Assembly (NCBI RefSeq): GCF_029872155.1
Contig: NZ_JARXLA010000003.1
Coordinates: 186,001-250,000 of the forward strand
Length of the DNA: 64,000 bases
Direction: 5' to 3'
From: Hyphomicrobium sp. D-2
GTDB taxonomy: Bacteria; Pseudomonadota; Alphaproteobacteria; Rhizobiales; Hyphomicrobiaceae
Shown here: piece by piece, positions 25,142 to 34,678 of the stretch
Layout: the number at the start of each line of letters is the position of its first letter
How positions within the stretch are numbered: the stretch's first letter is position 1
Notes under the pieces: generated by a model
What the model was told of the DNA's origin: nothing
Seen by the model: only the letters and a program-made list of their open reading frames with translations
The model's database searches: none
Program-made: the position numbers and the translations under genes

Positions 25142-25155
25142 TTGAGAAAGATCAA
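25142..25155. promoter_or_regulatory. FNR/FixK-like box (TTGAGAAAGATCAA) just ahead of the fixK-like gene
   Basis: Matches the consensus with one mismatch and ends 17 bases before the start codon at 25173. This position, between promoter and start codon, would suit negative autoregulation by the FixK-like protein. Confidence 0.6.
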
Positions 25156-25172
25156 AGACGGAGCACAAGCAT

Positions 25173-25865
25173 ATGTTCGCGGCGCAGCTCGACCTGACCT
25201 CTGCAACCGCTACCGGAATGCACAATCGCCATGGTGATGGTTCGTCCGTCGCCGAGCAGCGTCTGCCCAGTGCAACCGTGCGGCGCCTGATCGCCAAGGA
25301 GCATGTGTTCTGCGAGGGTGATGATCGCGAGCAGGTGTTCCAGGTCGAGGAAGGCGTCATCGCCGTTTACAAGACGCTGCCCGATGGCCGCCGCCAGATC
25401 ATCGACTTTGCATACCCCGGTGACCTTATCGGCCTTGGTATCCTGGACGAGCATGTTCTGAGTGCGCAGGCGACAGTTCCATCCAAGGTGAAATGTCTTT
25501 CTGCTGCCGCGCTTGAGCGCATCGCCGAGAGCGACGCCCGACTCGCACTGAAGCTATACAAGTCTGTATGTCATGAGCTTGCGGCAACGCGCAGCCTGCT
25601 GATCACGGTTGGCCAGCGCAGTGCGATTGAGCGGGTCTGCGCATTTCTCGTCGCTCTGCATCGCCGTACAGCCGGCGCGGAGAGTGCGACCGTCGATCTG
25701 GCCATGCGCCGCAGCGATATTGCCGATCTGCTCGGACTGACGATTGAAACGGTGAGCCGGACCCTGACGAAGCTGCGCACGATGGGCGTCATCGATATTG
25801 CGCAAGGTGGCACGCGCGTACAACTTTGCGATCTGGCGCGGCTGACGGATCTTGCCAACGAGTAA
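25173..25865 (+). CDS. FixK/FNR-type transcription regulator
   Basis: A 230-residue Crp/Fnr-family protein: effector-type beta barrel at about residues 35-140, long dimer helix, and helix-turn-helix with recognition segment L-T-I-E-T-V-S-R-T-L near residue 193. The E-x-x-S-R signature specifies TTGAT half-sites. The N-terminal four-Cys iron-sulfur motif of true FNR is absent, which makes it FixK-like and probably under an upstream sensor such as FixLJ (not in the window). Such boxes occur at hemN, the hemerythrin-like gene, pqqC, ccoN and its own promoter, so it is the likely local master regulator. Confidence 0.85.
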   Translation: MFAAQLDLTSATATGMHNRHGDGSSVAEQRLPSATVRRLIAKEHVFCEGDDREQVFQVEEGVIAVYKTLPDGRRQIIDFAYPGDLIGLGILDEHVLSAQATVPSKVKCLSAAALERIAESDARLALKLYKSVCHELAATRSLLITVGQRSAIERVCAFLVALHRRTAGAESATVDLAMRRSDIADLLGLTIETVSRTLTKLRTMGVIDIAQGGTRVQLCDLARLTDLANE

Positions 25866-25920
25866 CACGCGTCGCGGGTGGCCGGAGTGACGGCTGGCCG
25901 TTTCAGTTTTGACGACACAT

Positions 25921-25946
25921 GAAAAGGGCGCCTCGCGGCGCCCTTC
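25921..25946. terminator. Bidirectional terminator between fixK-like and pqqC
   Basis: A 9-bp GC-rich stem (AAGGGCGCC at 25924-25932 with GGCGCCCTT at 25937-25945) with a 4-base loop sits between the convergent genes. The A-run on the left gives TTTTC on the minus strand, so it serves pqqC best. Confidence 0.75.
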
Positions 25947-25966
25947 GGTGTTTCAGGTTGCTGGCT

Positions 25967-26728
25967 TCAGGGGCTCGGCCGGAACGCGCCGGGCGGGATC
26001 TGGCCCGGTTCGACATAAGCATTATGCAGTGCATCAAGCTGTGCCCACAGCACGTTGCACTTGAAGCGCACGGCGTTGATGCAGGCCTCCTGCTCTTCGC
26101 GGGTGCGCGCGTTGGCCTTGATATATTCAAGAGCAAAATCAGCATCGCGCGGCGCCTGCGTGAGCCGACGTTTAAAGTAGGCCATCACCTCGTCGTTCAC
26201 GAACGGATAATTTTCCAGCATTCCGGCGATGCGCTCCCGGTGGATGGCGGGCGCGAACAGCTCGGTGAGGGAAGAGGCCACAGCAACTGTCAGTGGTTGT
26301 TCGACGACAAAGCGCACATAGGCTTCGACGGCGAAGCGCGTCGCCGGCAACGCGCCCTCCATGCTGATCACGTAGTCGCGATCCAGGCCGAGCGCATCCG
26401 TCAGCACCAGCCAGCGTTCAATGCCGCCGTGCTCATCGTCGATGCCGTCGTGATCCATGATGCGGTGGATCCATTCACGGCGCAACGCGCGATCGAGCGT
26501 TCTGCTCATCAATGCAGCGTCTTTGCGCGGCACAGCGGACTGATAGCAATATCGGTTCAGCGCCCACGCCTGCACCTGTCCCTTCGACAGTTTGCCGCCG
26601 TGCAGCAATTTATGAAACGGGTGTTTGTCGTGATAGCGCTCGGCACCGACAGCGCGAATGGCGGCTTCAAATTCAGCCGGGCCAAGCAGCGCGTCCGCAG
26701 CCGTCACCCCTCGAACGATCTCATTCAT
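25967..26728 (-). CDS. pqqC: Pyrroloquinoline-quinone synthase PqqC
   Basis: A 253-residue all-helical oxidase of the usual PqqC length. Recognisable segments are Y-H-D-K-H-P-F-H near residue 32, W-A-L-N-R-Y-C-Y-Q near 54, M-D-H-D-G near 90, S-S-L-T-E-L-F-A-P near 153 and F-K-C-N-V-L-W near the C-terminus. It catalyses the final eight-electron, oxygen-consuming ring closure of PQQ, the methanol dehydrogenase cofactor. The start at 26728 has a GGAGG site. It is alone, without pqqA, B, D or E beside it, and has an FNR/FixK box about 60 bases upstream. Confidence 0.92.
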   Translation of the reverse strand: MNEIVRGVTAADALLGPAEFEAAIRAVGAERYHDKHPFHKLLHGGKLSKGQVQAWALNRYCYQSAVPRKDAALMSRTLDRALRREWIHRIMDHDGIDDEHGGIERWLVLTDALGLDRDYVISMEGALPATRFAVEAYVRFVVEQPLTVAVASSLTELFAPAIHRERIAGMLENYPFVNDEVMAYFKRRLTQAPRDADFALEYIKANARTREEQEACINAVRFKCNVLWAQLDALHNAYVEPGQIPPGAFRPSP

Positions 26729-26787
26729 GACGTTCCTCCACATGACTTTTTGTGAAGGGAGCATGAGCGCTGGCACGCCGATGGATT

Positions 26788-26801
26788 TTGATTAGCGTCA
26801 A
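26788..26801. promoter_or_regulatory. FNR/FixK box (TTGATTAGCGTCAA) serving pqqC
   Basis: Fits TTGAT-N4-(G/A)TCAA completely and lies 60-73 bases before the pqqC start in the divergent pqqC-ccoN promoter region. It is more than 140 bases from ccoN, so pqqC is the better target. Confidence 0.72.
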
Positions 26802-26871
26802 AGTGCGCATCACATGTCGGTGCGCCTGTTGTGAACGCGACAAAATGTGATGGCGATATGTGCGTGTCGGA

Positions 26872-26885
26872 TTGATCTCCGTCAA
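26872..26885. promoter_or_regulatory. FNR/FixK box (TTGATCTCCGTCAA) serving ccoN
   Basis: Complete match to TTGAT-N4-(G/A)TCAA, 63-76 bases ahead of the ccoN start, the standard arrangement for FixK- or FNR-activated cbb3 operons. Confidence 0.82.
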
Positions 26886-26947
26886 AGGGTGACGCGCACT
26901 TGCGACCTTATCGTGCAGTTCCTGGGGAAGGACGAAGGGTTCCAATA

Positions 26948-28612
26948 ATGAAGGCAGCCAGCGAAGAGATGATCGCTCTTTCGGGAGCCACGGCGACGAT
27001 CGCCGCGGGTCTCGGAATACTAGTCGGGGGCATACTGGCGTTGTTTGGCCAGGATGAAGTCATTCGACTGCACGGCTTGATATTCCTCGCGGCCAGTGCC
27101 GCCGCTGGCTTCTATGTGATGACGCATCCGCGCGTCGGCGGGCCGGACGAGCAGGCGCACTACATGGATGGCCCGATCAAGGTGGCCACAATTGCCGCTG
27201 TCATCTGGGGCATCGTGGGATTCCTCGTCGGTGACCTTATCGCCTGGCAGCTCGCATTCCCTGATCTCAATTTCGATCTGCCGTGGACCAACTTCGGTCG
27301 CATGCGCCCTGTGCACACCTCAGCGGTCATCTTCGCCTTTGGTGGTAACGCGCTGATCGCGACCTCGCTGTATGTGGTGCAGCGCACCAGCCGCGCGCGC
27401 ATCTTCGGCTACTGGCTGCCATGGTTCGTGGTCTGGGGTTATCAGCTCTTCATCGTTCTGGCGGCGTCGGGCTATGTGCTCGGCGTAACCGAGGGCCGCG
27501 AATACGCAGAGCCGGAATGGTACGTCGATATCTGGCTGACGCTCGTCTGGGTGGCCTATCTGGCGATCTTCCTGGGCACGCTGTGGAAGCGCCGCGAGTC
27601 GCACATCTACGTTGCGAACTGGTTTTATCTCGCCTTCATCGTGACGATTGCGATGCTGCACATCGTCAACAACCTGTCGATCCCGGTCTCGTTCCTGGGT
27701 TCCAAGAGCTACTCGCTGTTCTCGGGTGTGCAGGATGCGATGACGCAATGGTGGTACGGCCACAACGCGGTCGGCTTCTTCCTGACCGCCGGCTTCCTCG
27801 GCATCATGTACTACTTCATCCCGAAGCGTGTCGAGCGGCCGGTGTATTCATATCGCCTGTCGATCGTTCACTTCTGGTCGCTCATCTTCCTCTACATCTG
27901 GGCTGGTCCGCACCATCTGCATTACACCGCGCTGCCGGACTGGGCGCAGACGCTGGGCATGACGTTCTCGATTATTCTCTGGATGCCGTCGTGGGGCGGC
28001 ATGATCAACGGCCTGATGACTTTGTCGGGCGCATGGGACCGGCTGCGTACCGATCCGGTGGTGCGTCTGCTCGTTGTGTCGGTGGCGTTCTACGGCATGT
28101 CGACGTTTGAGGGGCCGCTGATGTCCATTAAGTCGGTCAACTCGCTGTCGCATTACACCGACTGGACCATCGGCCACGTACACTCCGGCGCGCTGGGCTG
28201 GGTCGGCATGGTGTCGTTCGGCGCCATCTACTGCCTCGTGCCGTGGTTGTGGAAGCGTCGCGGCCTCTATTCGCTGCGGCTTGTGGAATGGCACTTCTGG
28301 ACCGCCACCATCGGCATCGTGCTGTACATCACGTCGATGTGGGTGTCGGGCATCACGCAGGGTCTGATGTGGCGTGCCTACGACAGCCTCGGCTTCCTCA
28401 AGTACTCGTTCGTTGAAACCGTGGCGGCGATGCACTGGCCGTACATCATCCGCGCCACCGGCGGCCTGCTGTTCGTGATCGGCAGCATCCTGATGGCCAT
28501 CAACGTCTGGCGGACGATCCGCGGCGAGGAATCTTCCGACATTGCAGAGCAACCCGCATCGGCTGCTGCGCCCGAGTTGCGCCATGCCATCGCAGCAACA
28601 CCGGCGGAGTGA
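26948..28612 (+). CDS. ccoN: cbb3-type cytochrome c oxidase subunit I CcoN
   Basis: A 554-residue polytopic protein with the haem/copper histidine motifs of CcoN: R-P-V-H-T-S (low-spin haem), W-W-Y-G-H-N-A-V (CuB), G-P-H-H-L-H-Y-T (CuB pair) and G-H-V-H-S-G near residue 410 (haem ligands). It reduces oxygen to water in the inner membrane with high affinity. ATG 26948 is chosen because the upstream extension lacks membrane character. First gene of the ccoNOQP operon with a FixK box upstream. Confidence 0.95.
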   Translation: MKAASEEMIALSGATATIAAGLGILVGGILALFGQDEVIRLHGLIFLAASAAAGFYVMTHPRVGGPDEQAHYMDGPIKVATIAAVIWGIVGFLVGDLIAWQLAFPDLNFDLPWTNFGRMRPVHTSAVIFAFGGNALIATSLYVVQRTSRARIFGYWLPWFVVWGYQLFIVLAASGYVLGVTEGREYAEPEWYVDIWLTLVWVAYLAIFLGTLWKRRESHIYVANWFYLAFIVTIAMLHIVNNLSIPVSFLGSKSYSLFSGVQDAMTQWWYGHNAVGFFLTAGFLGIMYYFIPKRVERPVYSYRLSIVHFWSLIFLYIWAGPHHLHYTALPDWAQTLGMTFSIILWMPSWGGMINGLMTLSGAWDRLRTDPVVRLLVVSVAFYGMSTFEGPLMSIKSVNSLSHYTDWTIGHVHSGALGWVGMVSFGAIYCLVPWLWKRRGLYSLRLVEWHFWTATIGIVLYITSMWVSGITQGLMWRAYDSLGFLKYSFVETVAAMHWPYIIRATGGLLFVIGSILMAINVWRTIRGEESSDIAEQPASAAAPELRHAIAATPAE

Positions 28613-28620
28613 GAAAAACA

Positions 28621-29349
28621 ATGAAGCACGACATTTTCGAAAAACGCCCGATGGTGCTGCTGATCGGTATCCTCATGGTGGTATCGATCGGCGGGTTGGT
28701 GGAAATCGCGCCGCTGTTCTTCCTGTCTTCGACGATCGAAAAAGTGCAGGGCATGCGGCCATACTCACCGCTGGAGCTGGCGGGGCGCGACATCTACATC
28801 CGCGAGGGTTGCTATAACTGCCACTCGCAGATGATCCGCTCGCTGCGCGATGAGGTGGAGCGTTACGGCCATTACAGTCTGGCCGCCGAGAGCATGTATG
28901 ATCACCCGTTCCAGTGGGGCTCCAAGCGTACCGGGCCGGATCTTGCGCGTGTTGGCGGCAAGTATTCCGACGCATGGCATGTCGATCACATGCGCCGTCC
29001 GCGCGATGTGGTGCCGGAGTCGGTGATGCCGGGTTACCCGTTCCTGGAAAAGCGCAAGCTCGACTATTCCGACATGGACAAGCGGTTGCAGGCGCTGCGC
29101 ATCGCCGGCGTGCCCTACACGGATGAAATGATTGCTTCCGCAAAGGCAGACGTGGTGGCGCAGGTTTCGCCTGACACGGATGAATCCAAGGCTTTGCTTG
29201 AACGATATCCTAAAGCGCAGGTGCGTAAATTCGATGGCGCTGGAGGAGATCAGCCGAGCGAGCTCGATGCAATGATCGCCTATCTGCAGATGCTTGGGAC
29301 GCTGGTCGATTTCACAAAATTCGACGCAGCTGGCCCCAACCTTCGGTGA
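28621..29349 (+). CDS. ccoO: cbb3-type oxidase subunit II CcoO (monohaem cytochrome c)
   Basis: A 242-residue protein with an N-terminal membrane anchor (about residues 12-32) and one haem c site C-Y-N-C-H near residue 63; the methionine ligand is in the M-P-G-Y region. It passes electrons from CcoP to the CcoN active site. ATG 28621 is used rather than the GTG at 28609. It follows ccoN by 8 bases. Confidence 0.95.
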   Translation: MKHDIFEKRPMVLLIGILMVVSIGGLVEIAPLFFLSSTIEKVQGMRPYSPLELAGRDIYIREGCYNCHSQMIRSLRDEVERYGHYSLAAESMYDHPFQWGSKRTGPDLARVGGKYSDAWHVDHMRRPRDVVPESVMPGYPFLEKRKLDYSDMDKRLQALRIAGVPYTDEMIASAKADVVAQVSPDTDESKALLERYPKAQVRKFDGAGGDQPSELDAMIAYLQMLGTLVDFTKFDAAGPNLR

Positions 29350-29359
29350 GGCCAGACCA

Positions 29360-29533
29360 ATGGATTATCAGTCAGCGACAGTCATATCGCAGATCATAGC
29401 ACTGGTGCTCTTTGTCGGCTTGTTCGCGACCATCATCGTCTACGTGTTCTGGCCGGGAAACAAAAAGAAGTTTGATGAGGCAGCACAGGTGCCTCTCGAC
29501 GACAAAGACGACGAACCGGAGGGGAAGGCCTGA
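29360..29533 (+). CDS. ccoQ: cbb3-type oxidase subunit CcoQ
   Basis: A 57-residue single-helix protein (helix about residues 9-31, with F-W-P-G-N-K-K-K following) typical of CcoQ/FixQ, which stabilises the CcoN-CcoP interaction. Its stop overlaps the ccoP start (TGATG), and it begins 10 bases after ccoO. A longer in-frame start at 29294 is rejected because it runs through the end of ccoO. Confidence 0.92.
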   Translation: MDYQSATVISQIIALVLFVGLFATIIVYVFWPGNKKKFDEAAQVPLDDKDDEPEGKA

Positions 29534-30405
29534 TGGCTGAGAAAGAAATTGACAGCGTCACCGGCGTCGAAACGACCGGGCACGTCTGGGACGGCGATCT
29601 GAAGGAACTGAACAAGCCGCTGCCGAAGTGGTGGCTGTACACGATTTACGCCACCATCGTGTGGGCGATCGGCTACTGGATACTCTATCCGGCGTGGCCG
29701 TTGCCCGGCGGCGGTTACACCAAGGGCATCTGGGATTACAGCCAGCGCGCCGTGGTTACGCAGGAGGTTGCCGACGCGAAGGCAGCGCAGGCTAGCTACT
29801 TCAAGAAAATTGAAGAGACGCAGCTCGAAGACATCCTGAAAAACGAAGAGCTGTTGCCATTCGTTATGGCTGGCGGTGCGGCTGTGTTCGGCGACAACTG
29901 CGGTCCGTGTCACGGCAAGGGCGGCGCCGGCTCGGTTGGTTATCCGAACCTTAACGACGACGACTGGCTGTGGGGCGGCACGCTGGAGGCGATTGAATAT
30001 TCGATCACCAACGGCATTCGCTCGGGACATCCGGAAGCCCGCGACATGGCGATGCCGCGTTTCGGTCTCGATGGCCTACTGAAGCCGCAGGAAATCGCCG
30101 ACACGGCGCAATATGTTCTGTCATTGTCGGGCGGTGCTACGGATGAGGCTGCGGCGGGACGTGGTAAACAGTTGTTCGCTGACAACTGCGTTGCGTGCCA
30201 TGGCGAAGACGGCAAGGGCAATCCGGCTGTCGGTGCGCCAAATCTCGCCGATAGCATCTGGCTTTATGGCTCGCGTCTTGCCGATGTCGAGCGGTCCATC
30301 GTGACAGGTCGCGGCGGCGTTATGCCCAGTTGGGGTGGTCGTCTCGACCCCGTTACGATCAAAATGCTAACCGCTTATGTGCACTCTCTGGGGGGTGGAC
30401 AATAA
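29533..30405 (+). CDS. ccoP: cbb3-type oxidase subunit III CcoP (dihaem cytochrome c)
   Basis: A 290-residue protein with an N-terminal membrane helix (about residues 35-57) and two c-type haem sites, C-G-P-C-H near residue 120 and C-V-A-C-H near residue 220. Methionine ligands are visible in M-P-R-F and M-P-S-W. CcoP is the entry point for electrons from soluble cytochrome c. Confidence 0.95.
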   Translation: MAEKEIDSVTGVETTGHVWDGDLKELNKPLPKWWLYTIYATIVWAIGYWILYPAWPLPGGGYTKGIWDYSQRAVVTQEVADAKAAQASYFKKIEETQLEDILKNEELLPFVMAGGAAVFGDNCGPCHGKGGAGSVGYPNLNDDDWLWGGTLEAIEYSITNGIRSGHPEARDMAMPRFGLDGLLKPQEIADTAQYVLSLSGGATDEAAAGRGKQLFADNCVACHGEDGKGNPAVGAPNLADSIWLYGSRLADVERSIVTGRGGVMPSWGGRLDPVTIKMLTAYVHSLGGGQ

Positions 30406-30450
30406 GTTGGAGACGCGTGTCCCTAGCCATCCAAGACGCGCAGGAATGCC

Positions 30451-31896
30451 ATGAATCAGACGACTGAAGCGACCGTCGGGCAACGCCCGATGGAGGCTTA
30501 CATCGGGCGCAAGAAAATCTATCCAAAGCTTGCGCACGGCTTTTACCGCAAGGTGAAATGGGCGGTGCTGGTCGTCACGCTGGGCATCTACTATTTGCTG
30601 CCCTGGTTGCGGTGGGATCGTGGACCGAACCTGCCGGACCAGGCGTTCCTGCTGGACTTCGCCAATCAGCGGCTGTTCTTCGGCCCAATCGAAATCTGGG
30701 CGCAGGAACTGTACTACATCACCGGCATTCTCATCCTCTCGGCATTGGGGCTGTTCCTTGTGACAGCTGTCGCCGGGCGGATGTGGTGCGGTTACACGTG
30801 TCCGCAGACAGTGTGGACGGATCTGATGATCCTGGTCGAGCGCTTCTGGCAGGGCGACCGTAACGCGCGCATGCGGCTCGACAACGGCCGCTGGACGTTC
30901 GAGAAGATCTGGAAGAAGGCAGGCACGCACATTTCGTGGTTGCTGATCTCGGTCGCGACCGGCGGTGCGCTTGTCTTCTATTTCCGCGATGCGCCAACCT
31001 TGTTGGTTGAGCTGTTTACCGGCGAGGCTCCCGCGGTCGCGTATGCATTCCTGGCCATCTTCACCGGCACGACGTATCTGCTGGGCGGCATCGCGCGCGA
31101 GCAGGTCTGCATTTACATGTGTCCGTGGCCGCGCATTCAGGCGGCGATGTTCGATCGTGAATCACTGCTTGTAACCTACCGCGATTATCGTGGTGAGCCG
31201 CGCGCCCCGCACAAGAAGGGGCAGCCGTGGGATGGACGTGGCGACTGCGTCGACTGCAAGGCGTGCGTCACAGTCTGCCCGATGGGCATCGATATCCGCG
31301 ATGGCTCACAGCTTGAGTGCATCCAGTGTGCGCTGTGCATCGATGCCTGCAATGACATCATGAAGCGTGTCGGCCGTCCGCAGGGCCTCATCGCCTACGA
31401 TACCTTCGAGAATGTCGAAGCGCCGGTGCATCTCGCTCACCCAAAGGTGAAGCTGTTCCGTCCGCGCATCGTGCTTTACTCGCTCATGATGCTTCTCGTT
31501 ACGGGCATTATGGCTGCGGCGTGGATGAATCGTTCTTCCACAGATGTAACCGTGCAGCAGGACCGCAACCCGATGTTCGTCAAGCTGTCGGACGGCAGCC
31601 TACGTAACGGTTTCACCGTCAAGCTGCTCAACAAGGAACATCATGTGCGCGGCTTCCAGCTTGGCATCGCCGGACTTGAGGGCGCCAAGATGACGGTGGT
31701 AGGCTTTGATGATCCGACCTCAACCATCAAGGTTGCGTCCGATAATCTGCGTGCACTGAAGGTTCTTGTTACGGTGCCGGTGGCAATGCGCGACAAGTTG
31801 AAGGGCGCCGCCACGCCGTTCCAGTTGATCGTCACCTGCGCAGAGAATGGCGACGTTACCCATCACGATCTCAACTTCCGGGGGCCCGACCAATGA
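30451..31896 (+). CDS. ccoG: CcoG/FixG/RdxA, ferredoxin-like cbb3 assembly protein
   Basis: A 481-residue membrane protein with several hydrophobic helices, C-G-Y-T-C-P-Q near residue 113 and two 4Fe-4S motifs (C-V-D-C-K-A-C-V-T-V-C-P and C-I-Q-C-A-L-C-I-D-A-C) near residues 265-300, followed by a C-terminal Ig-like periplasmic domain. CcoG is a cupric reductase that prepares Cu(I) for the oxidase. It opens the ccoGHIS operon 45 bases after ccoP, with overlaps from here on. Confidence 0.93.
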   Translation: MNQTTEATVGQRPMEAYIGRKKIYPKLAHGFYRKVKWAVLVVTLGIYYLLPWLRWDRGPNLPDQAFLLDFANQRLFFGPIEIWAQELYYITGILILSALGLFLVTAVAGRMWCGYTCPQTVWTDLMILVERFWQGDRNARMRLDNGRWTFEKIWKKAGTHISWLLISVATGGALVFYFRDAPTLLVELFTGEAPAVAYAFLAIFTGTTYLLGGIAREQVCIYMCPWPRIQAAMFDRESLLVTYRDYRGEPRAPHKKGQPWDGRGDCVDCKACVTVCPMGIDIRDGSQLECIQCALCIDACNDIMKRVGRPQGLIAYDTFENVEAPVHLAHPKVKLFRPRIVLYSLMMLLVTGIMAAAWMNRSSTDVTVQQDRNPMFVKLSDGSLRNGFTVKLLNKEHHVRGFQLGIAGLEGAKMTVVGFDDPTSTIKVASDNLRALKVLVTVPVAMRDKLKGAATPFQLIVTCAENGDVTHHDLNFRGPDQ

Positions 31897-32411
31897 GTGA
31901 CACCGCTGCACCTGCCGGACCGCGTGGACGCCGATTGCAGGGTCGCCATGTGTTCATGATCCTCGTCGGCTTTTTCGCCACCATTGTGGTTGTCGACGGC
32001 TTCATGATCTATCAGGCCGTAACGACGTTCGGCGGCCTTGAAACCAACGACGCCTATCGCAAGGGCCTGCATTACAACGACCGCATCGAGCGTCAGGTCG
32101 CTCAGTCGGCCAGTGGCTGGAGCGATACGGTCAGCGTCGCTGGCGAGCCCGCGAAGTTGCGCGTTGTGCTGCATGGCCGCGACAATGAGACCATCGCCGG
32201 GCAGGCTCTGAGGGCCCGGGTTGGGCGGCCAGCCACGAACCGTTATGATATGAACCTGGAACTGGTTGAAACAGCCCCGGGCTTATATGAGGCCCCGCTG
32301 GGTGATGAGATAGCCGGTGGGGCGTGGATTGTTGACGTCAGCGCATTCAATGCGAACACGGATAACGACCCGGCCTATCAGGCGCGGAGCAGGATATGGA
32401 TAGGGCAGTAA
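31893..32411 (+). CDS. ccoH: CcoH/FixH, cbb3 oxidase assembly protein
   Basis: A 172-residue protein with one N-terminal membrane helix (about residues 18-40) and a periplasmic beta-rich FixH domain (G-L-E-T-N-D-A-Y-R-K-G near residue 48). It is needed for stability of cbb3 subcomplexes. Overlaps ccoG by 4 and ccoI by 16 bases. Confidence 0.92.
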   Translation: MSDTAAPAGPRGRRLQGRHVFMILVGFFATIVVVDGFMIYQAVTTFGGLETNDAYRKGLHYNDRIERQVAQSASGWSDTVSVAGEPAKLRVVLHGRDNETIAGQALRARVGRPATNRYDMNLELVETAPGLYEAPLGDEIAGGAWIVDVSAFNANTDNDPAYQARSRIWIGQ

Positions 32412-34678
32412 CCCTTCCTTTGCCCGGCGGCATGCAGGGCGACGGCGCATCAACACACGGGAACAATGCGCCGGAGGAAGACCGCACACCCCGTACGATT
32501 CTTCTCATCGTAGAGAATATGGTGTGCGGCGCCTGCATGGGCACCATCGAGCGCGCCTTGCGCAAGGTGCCTGGGGTGGAGGCCGCCAGGGCAAGCCTTT
32601 CCACGCGCCGCGTCTCTGTCACCTACGATGAAGACACGACTGAGCCTCTGCAACTGATCGAAGCACTCGATCATGAAGGATACCGCGCTGCCGAGTCCGT
32701 TGGCAGCGCCGACGAGGCCGCCAATGCCCGCGCCGACGATCTTCTGCGCCGTCTTGGTGTAGCCGGTTTTGCGCAAGCCAACGTCATGCTGCTGTCGGTT
32801 GCGGTCTGGGCCGGTATCGCCAGCGATATGGATGCTTCGGCCAAGGGCCTGTTCCATTGGCTGTCCGGTCTGATCGCGATGCCCGCAATTGCATACTCGG
32901 GCCAGCCGTTTTTCCAATCCGCCCTGGCGGCACTCAAGGCGCGCCGCCTGAACATGGATGTGCCGATCTCGCTCGGCATCATTCTTGCCACGGCGATGAG
33001 CGTTTATCAGTCCTATCGCGGCACGGAGCAGGTTTATTTCGACGCCGCAATCACACTCACGTTCTTTCTGCTGATCGGCCGCTATCTCGACGAATACATG
33101 CGTGTGCGTGCACGGGGCGCGGCGGAGAACCTCATCGGCTTGAAGGCGCTGGCGGCAAATGTCATCGGCGAGAACGGCGCGGTGCGCCGGGTGCAGGCGC
33201 GTGAATTGACGCCGGGCATGCGGGTGCAGGTGGCGGCCGGCGAGCGTATTCCGGTCGATGGCCGCATCGTGAGCGGCTCAACCGAAATCGACACCAGTCT
33301 CATCACCGGTGAATCGATTCCTCGCGCAGCATCGGACGGTGAAACCGTGCACGCCGGAACGGTCAATCTGGGTGGCGTTATCATCGTTGAGGCAAGCGCT
33401 ACCGACGACAATACGCTGCTGGCCGAAATCGCCCGTCTGGTGCAGGCGGCTGAGCAGGGTCGTGGCCGTTACGTGCGGCTGGCCGACAGGGCCGCACGCC
33501 AGTATGCGCCGGCGGTGCATCTACTCGGCGCGTTGACGCTTATTGGCTGGATGATCGCGGGCGCGGGCTTCGAGCGCTCGCTGACGTACGCCATCGCCGT
33601 GCTCATCATCACGTGTCCGTGCGCGTTGGCGTTGGCGGTTCCGGCTGTGCAGGTTGCGGCGGCCAGCCGTCTGTTCGCGAAGGGGGTTATCGTCAAGGCG
33701 CCGGATGGGCTGGAGCGTTTGTCGGAAGTCGATACGATCGTGTTCGATAAAACCGGTACGCTGACGCGCGGTGAGCCTTCACTCTCCAATGCCGACCAGA
33801 TTGACGATCGCACGCTGGCTGCTGCTGCATCACTCGCGGTGGCGAGCAGACATCCCTATTCGCGTGCTGTTGTGCGCACGGCGCGTGAGCGTGGATTGTC
33901 ATTCGCCGCCGCAGAGGGAACGGTTGAAGAGCCGGGCAGCGGATTGCGTTGCGATGCTTCGGTTGGTGGAGAGCAGCGTCTGGGATCAGCCGCCTGGGTT
34001 GGCGTTGAAGGCTCCGATGGCGCGCAGGCACCCTCCTCATCGCTCTGGTTCCGCGATGGCAGCGCGCCGCCTGTTGCGTTCCGCTTCCAGGACGAGTTGC
34101 GATCGGATGCGGCAGCGCTAGTCGGTGATCTGCGCAAGGCGGGCTTCAAGGTCTGTCTGCTCTCGGGCGATCGCGAAGCAGCTGTCCGCACCGCTGCCGC
34201 TGCATGTGGCATTGATGACTGGTCTGCCGAGGTTCGTCCGGCTGGCAAAATTGAGCGTCTCAAGCAGCTCAAGGCTGAAGGTCATCAGGTGCTGATGGTC
34301 GGTGACGGCCTCAACGACGCGCCTGCGTTGGCCGAGGCGCATGCATCGCTGTCGCCGTCGACAGCGGCGGATGTCAGTCAGATCGCGTCGGATGCCGTCT
34401 TCCAGGGCGAAGCGCTGGAGCCGGTTGCCGAGGCATTGAAGGTTGCGCGGTCGTCGCAACGGATGGCGATCGAGAATTTCGGAATTTCGCTGGCCTATAA
34501 CGCTGTGTTTGTGCCCCTGGCCGTTGCCGGATACGTGACGCCGTTGCTGGCGGCGGTGGCGATGTCGCTATCGTCAATCGCGGTCACGGCGAATGCCCTG
34601 CGGCTGCGGAACCGTCGTCTCACGCTCACCTCAGAAGCGACGCCGATGTGGACGTTGCAAGGGAGCGCAACACAATGA
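32396..34678 (+). CDS. ccoI: CcoI/FixI, copper-translocating P1B-type ATPase
   Basis: A 760-residue P-type ATPase. It has an N-terminal metal-binding domain with C-G-A-C near residue 44, eight membrane helices with the C-P-C metal motif (T-C-P-C-A-L-A near residue 404), the phosphorylated D-K-T-G-T-L-T near 449 and the hinge G-D-G-L-N-D-A-P near 637. It exports copper for the cbb3 CuB site rather than for detoxification. The start is confirmed by the overlap with ccoH that is usual in fixGHI loci. Confidence 0.94.
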   Translation: MDRAVTLPLPGGMQGDGASTHGNNAPEEDRTPRTILLIVENMVCGACMGTIERALRKVPGVEAARASLSTRRVSVTYDEDTTEPLQLIEALDHEGYRAAESVGSADEAANARADDLLRRLGVAGFAQANVMLLSVAVWAGIASDMDASAKGLFHWLSGLIAMPAIAYSGQPFFQSALAALKARRLNMDVPISLGIILATAMSVYQSYRGTEQVYFDAAITLTFFLLIGRYLDEYMRVRARGAAENLIGLKALAANVIGENGAVRRVQARELTPGMRVQVAAGERIPVDGRIVSGSTEIDTSLITGESIPRAASDGETVHAGTVNLGGVIIVEASATDDNTLLAEIARLVQAAEQGRGRYVRLADRAARQYAPAVHLLGALTLIGWMIAGAGFERSLTYAIAVLIITCPCALALAVPAVQVAAASRLFAKGVIVKAPDGLERLSEVDTIVFDKTGTLTRGEPSLSNADQIDDRTLAAAASLAVASRHPYSRAVVRTARERGLSFAAAEGTVEEPGSGLRCDASVGGEQRLGSAAWVGVEGSDGAQAPSSSLWFRDGSAPPVAFRFQDELRSDAAALVGDLRKAGFKVCLLSGDREAAVRTAAAACGIDDWSAEVRPAGKIERLKQLKAEGHQVLMVGDGLNDAPALAEAHASLSPSTAADVSQIASDAVFQGEALEPVAEALKVARSSQRMAIENFGISLAYNAVFVPLAVAGYVTPLLAAVAMSLSSIAVTANALRLRNRRLTLTSEATPMWTLQGSATQ

